Below, one piece after another: positions 28,780 to 38,939 of a stretch of DNA of 64,000 bases (its first letter is position 1; every line of letters begins with the position of its first letter). The stretch comes from an uncultured Pelagibacteraceae bacterium (GTDB taxonomy: Bacteria > Pseudomonadota > Alphaproteobacteria > Pelagibacterales > Pelagibacteraceae): positions 1 through 64,000 of the forward strand of contig CACJBW010000001.1 of assembly GCA_902591775.1 (NCBI GenBank), given 5' to 3'. Position numbers and translations under genes: made by a program. The notes under the pieces were generated by a model that was not told the origin of the DNA, did no database searches, and saw only the letters and a program-made list of their open reading frames with translations.

Positions 28780-30086
28780 TTGATATTTTGAATCATTTGT
28801 TCAGGCATCCATAAAGCGATTTGTGGGAACAGCACAATCAGTAGGACTGCAAAAATCATTAATAAAAATAATGGGAAGGCACTTTTTGCAATGAAACCCA
28901 TATCTTTGTTTGCCATTCCTTGGAGAACAAATAGATTAAAACCAACAGGTGGTGTAATTTGAGCCATTTCTACAACAATAACTAAAAATATTCCAAACCA
29001 AATCATATCAAAGCCTGCCTGCCTTATCATTGGTTCAATTATTGCCATTGTAAGAACAACTGCAGAAATTCCATCAAGAAACATCCCAAGAATTATGTAA
29101 AAAATCATTAACACAAATATTAATAAATACGGTGATAACTCCATATTCTGTATCCACAATGCTAGATTTCTGGGCAAACCTGTAAATCCCATAGCAAGTG
29201 ACAAGAAAGTTGCCCCAGCTAAAATAAATGCAATCATACATGAAGTTTTAGTTGCTCCAAGCAATGAGTCTTTAAATGTATTTAAGTTTAAACTCTTTTG
29301 AAAATAAGAGAGAATTAAAGCTCCAACAACACCTAAAGATGCGGCCTCGGTTGCTGTTGCTATACCAGTATATATTGAACCTATCACGCCAAGTATTAAT
29401 AAAATAACTGGAATTAATTGTTTGGATTTGCCTAGTTTATTTAAAAATGAAAAATTTTCATAATTAGTTGGCATTTTATTTTTATTTAATAAAGACCAAA
29501 CAATTACATAGCCCATAAAGATTAGAGCAATCATTATCCCTGGAATTATTCCAGCTATAAAAAGTTTTGCAATTGACTCTTGAACAGTTACACCATAAAT
29601 AATTAAAATTATTGAGGGCGGAATTAAGAGGCCTAATGTTCCTGAACCTGCCAAGCTTCCAAGTAAAATTTTTTCAGGATATTTTCTTTTTCTTAGCTCT
29701 GGAATTGACATTTTTCCAACTGTAGCAACTGTTGCAGCAGATGATCCAGAGATAGCGGCAAACAAGGCACAACCAACAACATTAACGTGTATCAAACCTC
29801 CTGGTAACTTCTGAAGCCATGGTGCCAATCCCTCAAATAAATTTTCTGATAATTTAGTTCTAAAAAGAATTTCACCCATCCACACAAATAATGGTAATGC
29901 TGTTAGTGTCCACGATGATGAAGCTCCCCATATTGTTGTGGCCATCGCATCTCCTACTGGTCTAGAAGTAAACAAAATCATGCCTATTGAAGATACCCCA
30001 ACCATACTTATGGCTACCCATATCCCAGATCCTAAAAAAAACAGTAAAACACTAATAAAAAAAAATGCTAATAAAATTTCAATCAT
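28776..30086 (-). CDS. dctM: TRAP transporter large permease (DctM)
   Basis: 12 TM; GLLIPPSIILIIYG; TPPVGFNLFVLQG. Confidence 0.93.
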   Translation of the reverse strand: MIEILLAFFFISVLLFFLGSGIWVAISMVGVSSIGMILFTSRPVGDAMATTIWGASSSWTLTALPLFVWMGEILFRTKLSENLFEGLAPWLQKLPGGLIHVNVVGCALFAAISGSSAATVATVGKMSIPELRKRKYPEKILLGSLAGSGTLGLLIPPSIILIIYGVTVQESIAKLFIAGIIPGIMIALIFMGYVIVWSLLNKNKMPTNYENFSFLNKLGKSKQLIPVILLILGVIGSIYTGIATATEAASLGVVGALILSYFQKSLNLNTFKDSLLGATKTSCMIAFILAGATFLSLAMGFTGLPRNLALWIQNMELSPYLLIFVLMIFYIILGMFLDGISAVVLTMAIIEPMIRQAGFDMIWFGIFLVIVVEMAQITPPVGFNLFVLQGMANKDMGFIAKSAFPLFLLMIFAVLLIVLFPQIALWMPEQMIQNIN

Positions 30087-30567
30087 ACTTGTTAACTATT
30101 CTTAAAATTAATTGATGAAAGACACATATAAAAAATAATAATGAACCAATTGCTACACTCGATTGAGGTATCCAAATTAAAATTTCATCAGCACCTTCAC
30201 TTCTTTCTTGAAACTCATAAGATATCTTTAACATTTTAAGAAAATAAAATGCCATATATCCTGAAAAAATAGATGCTATGATTAAACTCCAAATTTCAAG
30301 AAACTTTTTTCTTAGATCAGTGGCTTTTTCTAAAAATAATGTGATCCTTATATGACCTCCATTTACAAAAGTGTATGAAAGTGCAAAAAATGAGGAAGCC
30401 GCCATACAGTAACCAGAATATTCAGCTAAACCTCTTATATAAAAACCAAAAATTCTTGAGGCAATTCCAGTTAAAATAAAAACTGCTATCAAAATTAAAA
30501 AAAACGCAGCTATATATCCTGAGAAATTATATAAATTATTTAAAGATTTATTAATTTTATGTAGCAT
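30079..30567 (-). CDS. dctQ: TRAP transporter small permease (DctQ)
   Basis: 4 TM, between DctP and DctM. Confidence 0.9.
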   Translation of the reverse strand: MLHKINKSLNNLYNFSGYIAAFFLILIAVFILTGIASRIFGFYIRGLAEYSGYCMAASSFFALSYTFVNGGHIRITLFLEKATDLRKKFLEIWSLIIASIFSGYMAFYFLKMLKISYEFQERSEGADEILIWIPQSSVAIGSLLFFICVFHQLILRIVNKYD

Positions 30568-30570
30568 AAA

Positions 30571-30595
30571 AAAGGCCGTTTTTTAAACGGCCTTT
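30571..30595 (-). terminator. perfect 11-bp stem hairpin + U-tract between dctP and dctQ
   Basis: AAAGGCCGTTT-ttt-AAACGGCCTTT, followed on minus strand by T-tract and then ATG of dctQ. Confidence 0.8.
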
Positions 30596-30610
30596 CTAAT
30601 TATATTGATT

Positions 30611-31582
30611 TTATTTGTAAGCAGCAAGTACGCTAGCTCCAGTTTTGCCAGCCTTTTTCTTCCATTCCTTTGCCATTTTTTTTCCAACTTTTTGGAAATG
30701 TTTTTCTAAATCAGCGTTTACTTTACCTACTGTCATACCCGCAGCAGCTAACGCTTTTTTATCCTCAATATTTCCAACTCTAGAAAGCATCCAACCTTTT
30801 TCTTCTGCAGCAGTTGCTTCTTTCATTATTAGATTTTGAGTATCCGCATCTAGTTTGTTCCAAGATCCTCTATGAGCAACTACCATATTTTTTGGAAACC
30901 AGGCAGCTATATCATAGAAATATTTTACGCCGTTCTCCCAAATTTTACTATTTTTTCCAGTAGTTGGCGAAGTAATCATACTCTCAACTGCTCCAGTTGA
31001 AAATGCTTGACTTATTTCTGCAGCTTCAATTTTTGTTGGAGCCATACCAGTAAGTTCAGCAATTCTAATTGTTGCTGAATTATAAGCTCTAAATTTTAAA
31101 CCTTGTAAATCTGAAACACTATTAATCTCGTTTTTACTATACAAACCTTGTGCAGGCCATGGTACCGCATACAAAAATACCAATCCTTTTTGGCTCAAGC
31201 TTTCTATGATTGCTGGTTTCGATGCTTGATAAAGTTTCATAGCATCATCATAAGATGTTGCTAGGAATGGTTGTGAATCAATCTCAAGAATAGGATCTAC
31301 TTTTCCAAGAGCCGACATAAATCTCTCTCCCATTTGAGCCTGACCAGTTCTGACAGCTCTAAAGATTTCTCCACCTTTAAATAATGATCCTCCAGGATGA
31401 GTTACAATTGTTAATTTACCTCCACTTTTTTCTGAAACATTTTTAGCAAATTCTGCAGCATTAGCTGAATGAAAATTGCTTGCACCATAAGCTAAAGCCA
31501 TATCCCACTTTTCAGCAGCATTTACGTTCGCTGTTAACAAAACAGAAAATAAAATAGAAATTAAAGTTTTTAAATTTTTCAT
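30611..31582 (-). CDS. dctP: TRAP transporter substrate-binding protein (DctP)
   Basis: Signal peptide; SVSDLQGLKFRAYNSATIRIAELTGMAP. Confidence 0.93.
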   Translation of the reverse strand: MKNLKTLISILFSVLLTANVNAAEKWDMALAYGASNFHSANAAEFAKNVSEKSGGKLTIVTHPGGSLFKGGEIFRAVRTGQAQMGERFMSALGKVDPILEIDSQPFLATSYDDAMKLYQASKPAIIESLSQKGLVFLYAVPWPAQGLYSKNEINSVSDLQGLKFRAYNSATIRIAELTGMAPTKIEAAEISQAFSTGAVESMITSPTTGKNSKIWENGVKYFYDIAAWFPKNMVVAHRGSWNKLDADTQNLIMKEATAAEEKGWMLSRVGNIEDKKALAAAGMTVGKVNADLEKHFQKVGKKMAKEWKKKAGKTGASVLAAYK

Positions 31583-31604
31583 TAATCCTCCTTATTTTTA
31601 AAAA

Positions 31605-31624
31605 AATACATCTGATTATGTATT
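31605..31624. promoter_or_regulatory. inverted repeat upstream of dctP
   Basis: AATACAT-ctgatt-ATGTATT perfect 7-bp arms. Confidence 0.45.
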
Positions 31625-31696
31625 ATTTGTTAAATCAATAGAAAATTTTCCATGTTTTATTGAAAAATAAGAAAATAATACTATTATGCAGTTATC

Positions 31697-32311
31697 TTGA
31701 TCGAAGAAGCCCTTATTTTACTACAAATTATATTTATAAATATAATTTTAACTGCTGATAATGCCATAATAATTGGCCTTATCGCATCTAATTTTGTCCC
31801 TAAAAATAGAAAAAAAATTATATTTTGGGGAGTAGTCGGGGCTTTAGTATTTAAAGTTTTATTCGCAGTATTTGCTACATATTTATTCAAATTTTACTTT
31901 ATAAAAATTCTAGGAGGTTTGCTGTTAATTTGGATAGTAAATGATTTAAGAAAAGATCTTTTACAAGTTGAAAAGCAAACTAAATCTCCTACAAAAAAAT
32001 CTTTAGAACCGTCATTTGCTAAAGGTATGTATAAAGTACTTTTTGCAGATATTACAATTAGTTTTGATAATGTTATAGGTGTTGTTGGGGCTTCTAAGGG
32101 TAATTTTGGATTTATGATTTTTGGTTTAATTTTATCCGTTGTACTTACTGGTGCAATGGCCACTTATCTAGCTAGTTATGTCCAAAAACATTTATGGGTT
32201 GTCTACGTTGGAATGGCATTTATTCTTATCCTCGCAATACAACTTATTATTGGAGGACTTGTAGACTTAGAAATTTTAAACATTAACGAACAGTTTAAAA
32301 AATATTTTTAA
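31697..32311 (+). CDS. TerC/YjbE family integral membrane protein
   Basis: TADNAIIIGLIASN; DITISFDNVIGVVGASKG. Confidence 0.9.
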   Translation: MIEEALILLQIIFINIILTADNAIIIGLIASNFVPKNRKKIIFWGVVGALVFKVLFAVFATYLFKFYFIKILGGLLLIWIVNDLRKDLLQVEKQTKSPTKKSLEPSFAKGMYKVLFADITISFDNVIGVVGASKGNFGFMIFGLILSVVLTGAMATYLASYVQKHLWVVYVGMAFILILAIQLIIGGLVDLEILNINEQFKKYF

Positions 32312-33087
32312 TAAGAATATTTAATTGATGGGTATGAGCCTTTCTTAACATCTGATTTAAATTTTTTTACTGCTTTCCTTGCATTACTTTTCAAATCAGC
32401 ATATTTTTTTACAAATTTTATTTTAGTATCTGTTAGTCCCAATAAATCATCTGTAACTAAAATCTGACCATCACAAAAATTTGATGAACCAATTCCTATT
32501 GTGGGAATTTTAATTGACTCTGTAATTTCTTTAGAAGCTATTCTTTCGACACATTCCAAAACAATTGCAAATACGCCTGCGTCTTCTAGAGATTTTGAGT
32601 CTTTTAATAAATTTTTTTTTTCAATATCTGATTTACCTTTGTATCTGAACTTCCCTCTTACTGACTGTGGTGTGATACCTATGTGTCCCATCACAGGTAT
32701 TTTATGTTTGATTAAGTGTTTAACAATTTCATTAATGTTTCTTCCTCCTTCCAATTTTATTCCATCACATTTAGTTTCTTTCATTACTTTTCTACAATTT
32801 TTAAGTGCTTGCGATTTATTTTTGTATGTATTGAAAGGCATATCTACAATCATTAAACTTTTTTTAACTCCCTGTCTTACGCTCTTTGAGTGTTCAATCA
32901 TCATTGAAAGATTGACTTTTCTCGTAGTTTTAAAATTATATAAAACTGAGCCTAAAGAGTCGCCAACAAGTATTAAATCGGCGTAATTATCAATTACTTC
33001 TGCTATATTTTTTGAATAAGCAGTTAAACAAACAATTTTAAACTTATGTTTTTTTTTAAGAACAAGCCTACTTGTTTTTGTAAGCAT
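32308..33087 (-). CDS. panB: 3-methyl-2-oxobutanoate hydroxymethyltransferase
   Basis: LTAYSKNIAEVIDNYADLILVGDSLG; PVMGHIGITPQSV. Confidence 0.93.
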   Translation of the reverse strand: MLTKTSRLVLKKKHKFKIVCLTAYSKNIAEVIDNYADLILVGDSLGSVLYNFKTTRKVNLSMMIEHSKSVRQGVKKSLMIVDMPFNTYKNKSQALKNCRKVMKETKCDGIKLEGGRNINEIVKHLIKHKIPVMGHIGITPQSVRGKFRYKGKSDIEKKNLLKDSKSLEDAGVFAIVLECVERIASKEITESIKIPTIGIGSSNFCDGQILVTDDLLGLTDTKIKFVKKYADLKSNARKAVKKFKSDVKKGSYPSIKYSY

Positions 33088-33097
33088 ATATACCTGC

Positions 33098-33517
33098 TTA
33101 CCAAATACCTGTATTTTCCATAGATTTCCATGGCTCTAAAGGTTCTAAATAACCATCTTGTAAAATTTCAACTGATATCTTGTCAGGAGATCTAACAAAT
33201 GCCATGTGACCATCTCTTGGTGGTCTATTTATTGTATAACCCATGTCCTTTAATCTCTGACAAGTCTCATATATGTTATCAACTCTGTAAGCTAAGTGTC
33301 CAAAATTTCTAGATCCATCACCTAAACTGTCTCCATCCCAATTATAAGTCAATTCTATTTCAGCACCCTTATCATTTGGGGCGGCCAAAAATACCAACGT
33401 GTATCTTCCCTTCTCACTCTCTTTTCTTCTTGTTTCTTTTAATCCTAATCCATCACAAAAAAACCTTAATGAATCTTCAATATTTGAAACTCTTATCATT
33501 GTGTGTAAATATTTCAT
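33098..33517 (-). CDS. gloA: lactoylglutathione lyase (VOC family)
   Basis: MIRVSNIEDSLRFFCDGLGLKE; ELTYNWD. Confidence 0.9.
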   Translation of the reverse strand: MKYLHTMIRVSNIEDSLRFFCDGLGLKETRRKESEKGRYTLVFLAAPNDKGAEIELTYNWDGDSLGDGSRNFGHLAYRVDNIYETCQRLKDMGYTINRPPRDGHMAFVRSPDKISVEILQDGYLEPLEPWKSMENTGIW

Positions 33518-33538
33518 AAATTTATTTATACAGTCTTA

Positions 33539-35101
33539 TTATTCCAATTCAATAGTACTCGGTGGCTTAGAAGTAATATCATAAACTACTCTATTAATAC
33601 CTCTTATATTATTTACGATTTGATTAGATACTGTTTGCATGAAAGATTTATTAAATTGAAAGAAATCAGCTGTCATTCCATCTTCTGATGTAATTGCCCT
33701 TAAAAGACAAAGAAACTCATAAGTTCTATTATCTCCCATTACGCCGACTGTTTTTACAGGAAGTAATGCAGCATAAGCCTGCCAAATCTTGTTATATAGG
33801 TTATTTTCTTTTAAAGAATTGATAAAATAATGATCAGCCTCTTTTAAAATATTAATTTTTTCTTTAGTTATTATGCCAGGCATTCTTATTGCAAGACCTG
33901 GTCCTGGAAATGGGTGTCTAGAAATTATTTCATTACTCAATCCTAGTTCTGATCCTAACTTTCTAACCTCATCTTTAAAAAGGTATTTTAGTGGTTCTAC
34001 TAATTGAAGTTTCATTTTTTTTGGCAAACCACCTACATTATGATGTGATTTAATTTTTGAAGTTTGACTTCCAGTGACAGATTTACTTTCAATTAAATCG
34101 GGATACAAAGTTCCTTGAGCCAAAAATTTTACATTTTTAATTTTATTTGCATATTTTTCAAATATTTTAATAAAAAGATTTCCTATTATTTTTCTTTTTT
34201 TTTCTGGATCAGATATATTTTTTAATTTTGATAAAAATAAATTTTCAGCATTCACATAAATTAGATTAATTTTAAATTTCTTTTTGAATGTATTTACAAC
34301 TTGCTTTTCTTCATTTTTTCGAAGTAGACCAGTATTAACAAAGATGCATGTTAATTTTTTTCCTATTGCATTTGATAATAATTTAGCGACTACACTACTA
34401 TCTACACCACCAGATAATGCACAAATAACCTTCGAATTTCCTACACTATTTCTTACTTCATTTATTAACTTTGTTTTCTGATCTTTTGCTGACCAATTTT
34501 TATTTAATTTACAAATAGAAAATAAAAAATTTTTTAGTATTAATTTTCCTTTAATTGTATGACTTACTTCTGGATGAAATTGAATACCAAACATTTTTTT
34601 TTCTAAATTTTCAATTATGCACATCTTAGAATTGTTACTTTGTGCAATTATTTTGAAGTTTTTTGGTAATTTTGTTACTTGATCAGCATGACTCATCCAA
34701 ACACTATTTTTTCCTTTAGAAAAAAAATTTTTTGTTAACTTACTTTTTTTAATTTCTTTTACCTCTGCTAGTCCAAATTCTCTATATTTTGAATTTCTTA
34801 CACTTCCACCCATTGTTTTTGAAATTATTTGATGTCCAAAACAAATACCTAGTACAGGAGTCCCTAATTTAAGAAGTTTACTATTAAACTTTACTTTTTT
34901 GCTTTCATAAACATTCAATGGGCCACCAGATAAAACAATACCTTTGATATTTTTTTCAAAATTTTGGAACTTTTCTATTTTTTTGTGACTTATAATTTCA
35001 CAATAAACCCCCAGTTCCCTTATTTTTCTTGCAATTAATTGTGTAAATTGAGAACCAAAGTCTACAATAAGTATCTTATTGAGAGTGTCCTCAAGACGCA
35101 T
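33539..35101 (-). CDS. guaA: GMP synthase (glutamine-hydrolysing)
   Basis: [31 protein letters not shown]. Confidence 0.97.
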   Translation of the reverse strand: MRLEDTLNKILIVDFGSQFTQLIARKIRELGVYCEIISHKKIEKFQNFEKNIKGIVLSGGPLNVYESKKVKFNSKLLKLGTPVLGICFGHQIISKTMGGSVRNSKYREFGLAEVKEIKKSKLTKNFFSKGKNSVWMSHADQVTKLPKNFKIIAQSNNSKMCIIENLEKKMFGIQFHPEVSHTIKGKLILKNFLFSICKLNKNWSAKDQKTKLINEVRNSVGNSKVICALSGGVDSSVVAKLLSNAIGKKLTCIFVNTGLLRKNEEKQVVNTFKKKFKINLIYVNAENLFLSKLKNISDPEKKRKIIGNLFIKIFEKYANKIKNVKFLAQGTLYPDLIESKSVTGSQTSKIKSHHNVGGLPKKMKLQLVEPLKYLFKDEVRKLGSELGLSNEIISRHPFPGPGLAIRMPGIITKEKINILKEADHYFINSLKENNLYNKIWQAYAALLPVKTVGVMGDNRTYEFLCLLRAITSEDGMTADFFQFNKSFMQTVSNQIVNNIRGINRVVYDITSKPPSTIELE

Positions 35102-35519
35102 CTTTTATCTCAAAATCCTTTAATCGACTTTCTATTGAAGCAATTTTTTCACACATATCTACACAAATTTTTTTAAAATCTTCACTTAATTCATCTGCTT
35201 TTGAAAAGTTTGATCTTTCTAACTCCATATCAATTAAAAGGTACATTGCTTCTTCGTTCTTAGGATCTAAAAGTAAAGTAGTTCTTATATTTTTTTCTTC
35301 TTGTCTTTTATCATCTTCAATTTTAAAAATTTTAGCTAAATAAAGGTAAGATACCGAGTCTTTTGGGTTATAAACTATGTTTCTATGAAATAAAAATTTT
35401 GAATCTTCATATTTTTCTTTATCGAATAAATCTTTAGCTTGATTAAAAAAATTATTTTCATTTGTCTTAGCAACAGTACTAACTAAAAAAAATGTTAAAA
35501 TTAAAATTAAGTATCTCAT
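35091..35519 (-). CDS. secreted TPR-like protein between guaB and guaA
   Basis: Signal peptide; helical repeats; overlaps guaA start. Confidence 0.65.
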   Translation of the reverse strand: MRYLILILTFFLVSTVAKTNENNFFNQAKDLFDKEKYEDSKFLFHRNIVYNPKDSVSYLYLAKIFKIEDDKRQEEKNIRTTLLLDPKNEEAMYLLIDMELERSNFSKADELSEDFKKICVDMCEKIASIESRLKDFEIKDAS

Positions 35520-35521
35520 AA

Positions 35522-36586
35522 TTATTTTTTTATAACATCTATATTATGTACCATACTTTCATAAAATCCTGCTTTAGTAATTTTTACAAATTTCGGTTTT
35601 TTTCTTAAATCAATTACTTTCTTGGCTCCCATGTAGCCCATTGAAGATTTTAAACCTCCAACTAGGTTGTAGATTATGTTATCAACTTTACCTTTGTATT
35701 TAATATATCCCTCTACACCTTCCGCTACGTATTTTGATGTATCCTTTTGTTTTGTTTGAAAATATCTGTCTGCTGAACCTTTATTCATAGCACCAATTGA
35801 TCCCATACCCCTGAAATATTTATATAATTTTCCATTTTTTTTAATTTTTTTTCCAGGTGCCTCATCTGTACCTGCAAATAATGAACCTATCATAACTGCA
35901 TCTGCGCCAGCTGCTAATGCTTTAGCAATATCACCAGAAAATTTTATTCCACCATCAGCAATTAACCTTGTTTTACTTTTCCCAATTCCCTTTTTAACAT
36001 TTAATATCGCACTTAGTTGTGGAACACCTATTCCAGCTACAAGTCTTGTTGTACAAATAGATCCTGGACCAATACCTACTTTTATAATATCAACACCTAG
36101 TCTAACCAAAAATTTTGCAGCTTCTGCTGTGGCTATATTTCCAGCACAAATTGCAGTTTTCTTAGGACGTATTTTTTTTATTTTTTTAATTATATCTCCT
36201 ACTTTTTTGGTATGTCCGTGCGCTGTATCAATTACTATTAAGTCTAAGTTTTCTTTTAATATTTTTTGAGCTCTTTTTAATTCTTTATCACTCGCACCAA
36301 CTGCAGCACCTACTAGTAATTTTTTTGATTTTACTTTTCTAATTTCTCTAATCTGTTCTTCAATATTTAAGTTTCTATGAATTATTCCTAATCCCCCTGA
36401 TCTTGCCATAGCAATCCCCATTGAAGATTCTGTAACAGTGTCCATTGCAGATGACAAAAGTGGTATTTTCATCTTTAGACTTTCTGTTAAATTTATGGAG
36501 GTGCTTACTTCACTAGGTAGAATTGCTGAGTAATTTGGCGCTAGAGTAACATCATCAAATGTTAAAGCTTCTTTAATAGTTTCCAT
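35522..36586 (-). CDS. guaB: IMP dehydrogenase, CBS-less short form
   Basis: GIGPGSICTTR catalytic loop; GGLGIIHRNLNIEEQ joined directly to KLLVGAAVG. Confidence 0.93.
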   Translation of the reverse strand: METIKEALTFDDVTLAPNYSAILPSEVSTSINLTESLKMKIPLLSSAMDTVTESSMGIAMARSGGLGIIHRNLNIEEQIREIRKVKSKKLLVGAAVGASDKELKRAQKILKENLDLIVIDTAHGHTKKVGDIIKKIKKIRPKKTAICAGNIATAEAAKFLVRLGVDIIKVGIGPGSICTTRLVAGIGVPQLSAILNVKKGIGKSKTRLIADGGIKFSGDIAKALAAGADAVMIGSLFAGTDEAPGKKIKKNGKLYKYFRGMGSIGAMNKGSADRYFQTKQKDTSKYVAEGVEGYIKYKGKVDNIIYNLVGGLKSSMGYMGAKKVIDLRKKPKFVKITKAGFYESMVHNIDVIKK

Positions 36587-36625
36587 GTCCTTATATAAAT
36601 GATTCTTGAAAAAATAAAAGGATAA

Positions 36626-37237
36626 CTATTTCAAATTTCTACAAATTATAAAATTTTCTTTAGAGTCTTTTCTGCTTGAAGGAGGCTTGAAAATATGAAC
36701 ATCTTTAAAAGATTTTTTACCTAATGCGACAATCTCGTTAAAAGATGATCCCATGAAAAGTTTAGAAATAAAATTTCCTTTTTTATTGAGTAATTCAATC
36801 GCAAAATTCATTGCTTCTATACATAATTCTCCTGTAACTAATGAGTCTACACTTTTATTACCTGTGGTGTTAACTGCCATATCAGAGACTATAAGATCAA
36901 CTTTCTTACCAAAATAATTTTTGATATTTTTTTTTTGCTGTTCCTCAGTAAAATCCCCTTTAATATGTATTAAATTCTTAATTGGTTCAATATCCTTTAA
37001 ATCAATTGAAATTATTTTAGAGTTGTTGAAATTTCTTGATATATACTGTGACCAACTACCCGGGGCTGCACCAAGGTCTATAACTGAAATATTATTTTTG
37101 ATTATTTTAAATTTATCATTTATTTCTTGCAATTTGTATACAGCTCTTGACCTATAACCCTCTAACTTTGATTTTTTGACGTAAATATCTCTTTTTTGCT
37201 TAATGATCCAGTTTTTAGAAAATTTATTCTTTTTCAA
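36626..37237 (-). CDS. rlmE: 23S rRNA (uridine-2'-O) methyltransferase
   Basis: SRAVYKLQEINDKF; DLGAAPGSWSQ; DLIVSDMA. Confidence 0.93.
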   Translation of the reverse strand: MKKNKFSKNWIIKQKRDIYVKKSKLEGYRSRAVYKLQEINDKFKIIKNNISVIDLGAAPGSWSQYISRNFNNSKIISIDLKDIEPIKNLIHIKGDFTEEQQKKNIKNYFGKKVDLIVSDMAVNTTGNKSVDSLVTGELCIEAMNFAIELLNKKGNFISKLFMGSSFNEIVALGKKSFKDVHIFKPPSSRKDSKENFIICRNLK

Positions 37238-38137
37238 CTAATTCTCAAATCTTAAGGATTTTTCAATTATATCTCCATCCAATGTTTTAATTTTGGACAT
37301 ATAATTTTTATTATTTCTTATATTGTCATTATTTTTTCCTGCTAAATGAATAATTCCTATTTCATGGTTTGGTAAATAAGGTTCAACAAAAGTATTTTGT
37401 TTTTTGTCAAATTTAATCGCTTCGATTAAAGTCCAGTTACAATAAGCAGGTAAAATTTCTACGTTTAAATTATCTGAATATATTGTAATATTCATTGCAA
37501 TTTGTTCTGAACCCCAAATTTTTCCCGAAGATAAAGCTTTTTTTAAATTTTTTTGCCAGATTTCCCAATGAGGAGCACTTTCTTCTAAGCAAAATAATCC
37601 AATATTCAAATGGGGTTTAAGAGCAACTTCTCTTGAAACTTTTTCTGAGAATCCTGATGATTTAGCGTGTTTATAATTTTGTGATTTTATTCTCGCAAAA
37701 CTACCCCACACCCAATCTGCTCTTAAAACTCTTCCGTAAGATCTATCTACTGATGTTGCTATTGCTAATTTATTATTCTCACAGCCCTGAAAGTAAAGAT
37801 CGATTGCAAACCAAGAGTTTACCCATGCATCAGCATCTATCCATAAATATTTTTTATACCCTGGAAAATAATTTGGTAAAAATGCTCTAGACACTTGACT
37901 TTTCAACCACTCTCTTCCTTTTACCTTGAAATTCGAAACTTTTATGTCCCACTCAGCTTTTTTGATTTGGTATACTTTTTTTTCTAATATTTGAATTTGT
38001 TCGTCAGTTAATCCTGCATCCATAATACAAATATCTACCGATTTACTTTGTTCAAATCTTTTAATTGAGTCTATTAATTCATTAAGAAGATTGAAGTAAT
38101 TTGAATCTGCTAATGAGATTATTGTGTTTTCTCTCAT
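37238..38137 (-). CDS. glycosyltransferase (GT8-like)
   Basis: IISLADSNYFNLLNELIDS; KYLWIDADAWV; NIGLFCLE. Confidence 0.7.
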   Translation of the reverse strand: MRENTIISLADSNYFNLLNELIDSIKRFEQSKSVDICIMDAGLTDEQIQILEKKVYQIKKAEWDIKVSNFKVKGREWLKSQVSRAFLPNYFPGYKKYLWIDADAWVNSWFAIDLYFQGCENNKLAIATSVDRSYGRVLRADWVWGSFARIKSQNYKHAKSSGFSEKVSREVALKPHLNIGLFCLEESAPHWEIWQKNLKKALSSGKIWGSEQIAMNITIYSDNLNVEILPAYCNWTLIEAIKFDKKQNTFVEPYLPNHEIGIIHLAGKNNDNIRNNKNYMSKIKTLDGDIIEKSLRFEN

Positions 38138-38935
38138 TTATAACACATCTTCATGATGATCAGTTTCATCTGCGATGGCTTTCGCATTTTTTTTAATCAT
38201 AAGATAATGCATTGAACTTATTGGAACCATTAATAGATAAATTACACCTGAAATAATAATAGCATTAAATGTATAAACAAGAATTAAGCCAAAATATAAT
38301 ATTATTCCAAATAGCAAAAATATTGATGTACTTCTTGGGACAGCTATTCTTTTAAAAGAATAGGTTGGTATTTTGCTTATTAATAATATTGAAACAATTA
38401 TAAACAAAATTGGTACGATAATTTGATAATTAAAGTTTAAAAACTGAAATTCACTAATACTTAATATTAAAGGCATTAAAACTAGAATTCCACCTGCTGG
38501 AGAAGGAATACCTTCAAAAAAATTATCTTTCCAAGAACTCTCCTCGTTTGATGAAACATTAAACCTTGCAAGTCTTAGAGCAACACAAACAACATAAATT
38601 AATGCAATTAACCAACCTACTCTTCCTATTCCAGACAACGCCCAAAAATACATTATAAAAGCTGGAGCAACACCAAAACTTATAACATCAGTAAGAGAGT
38701 CTAGTTCTTTTCCAACTTTAGAAGTTCCTTTAATTAACCTTGCAATTCTTCCGTCTAATCCATCGATAATTGCAGCTATTATAACTGCGATAATTGATAA
38801 TTCAAATTTACCGTCAAATGCAAACTTAATTGAAGTCAATCCAATACATACTCCGACAAGTGTCAAAATATTTGGTAAAATAACTCTTGTTTTTTTATTT
38901 GAAACTAATTTAATGTTTTTATTTTGTTGCTCCAT
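38138..38935 (-). CDS. pssA: CDP-diacylglycerol-serine O-phosphatidyltransferase
   Basis: DGLDGRIARLIKGTSKVGKELDSLTD. Confidence 0.95.
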   Translation of the reverse strand: MEQQNKNIKLVSNKKTRVILPNILTLVGVCIGLTSIKFAFDGKFELSIIAVIIAAIIDGLDGRIARLIKGTSKVGKELDSLTDVISFGVAPAFIMYFWALSGIGRVGWLIALIYVVCVALRLARFNVSSNEESSWKDNFFEGIPSPAGGILVLMPLILSISEFQFLNFNYQIIVPILFIIVSILLISKIPTYSFKRIAVPRSTSIFLLFGIILYFGLILVYTFNAIIISGVIYLLMVPISSMHYLMIKKNAKAIADETDHHEDVL

Positions 38936-38939
38936 TAAA

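Noticed and set aside
32501-32986. 161-aa plus-strand ORF
   Set aside because: Antisense shadow of panB, hydrophobic by mirrored codon composition.
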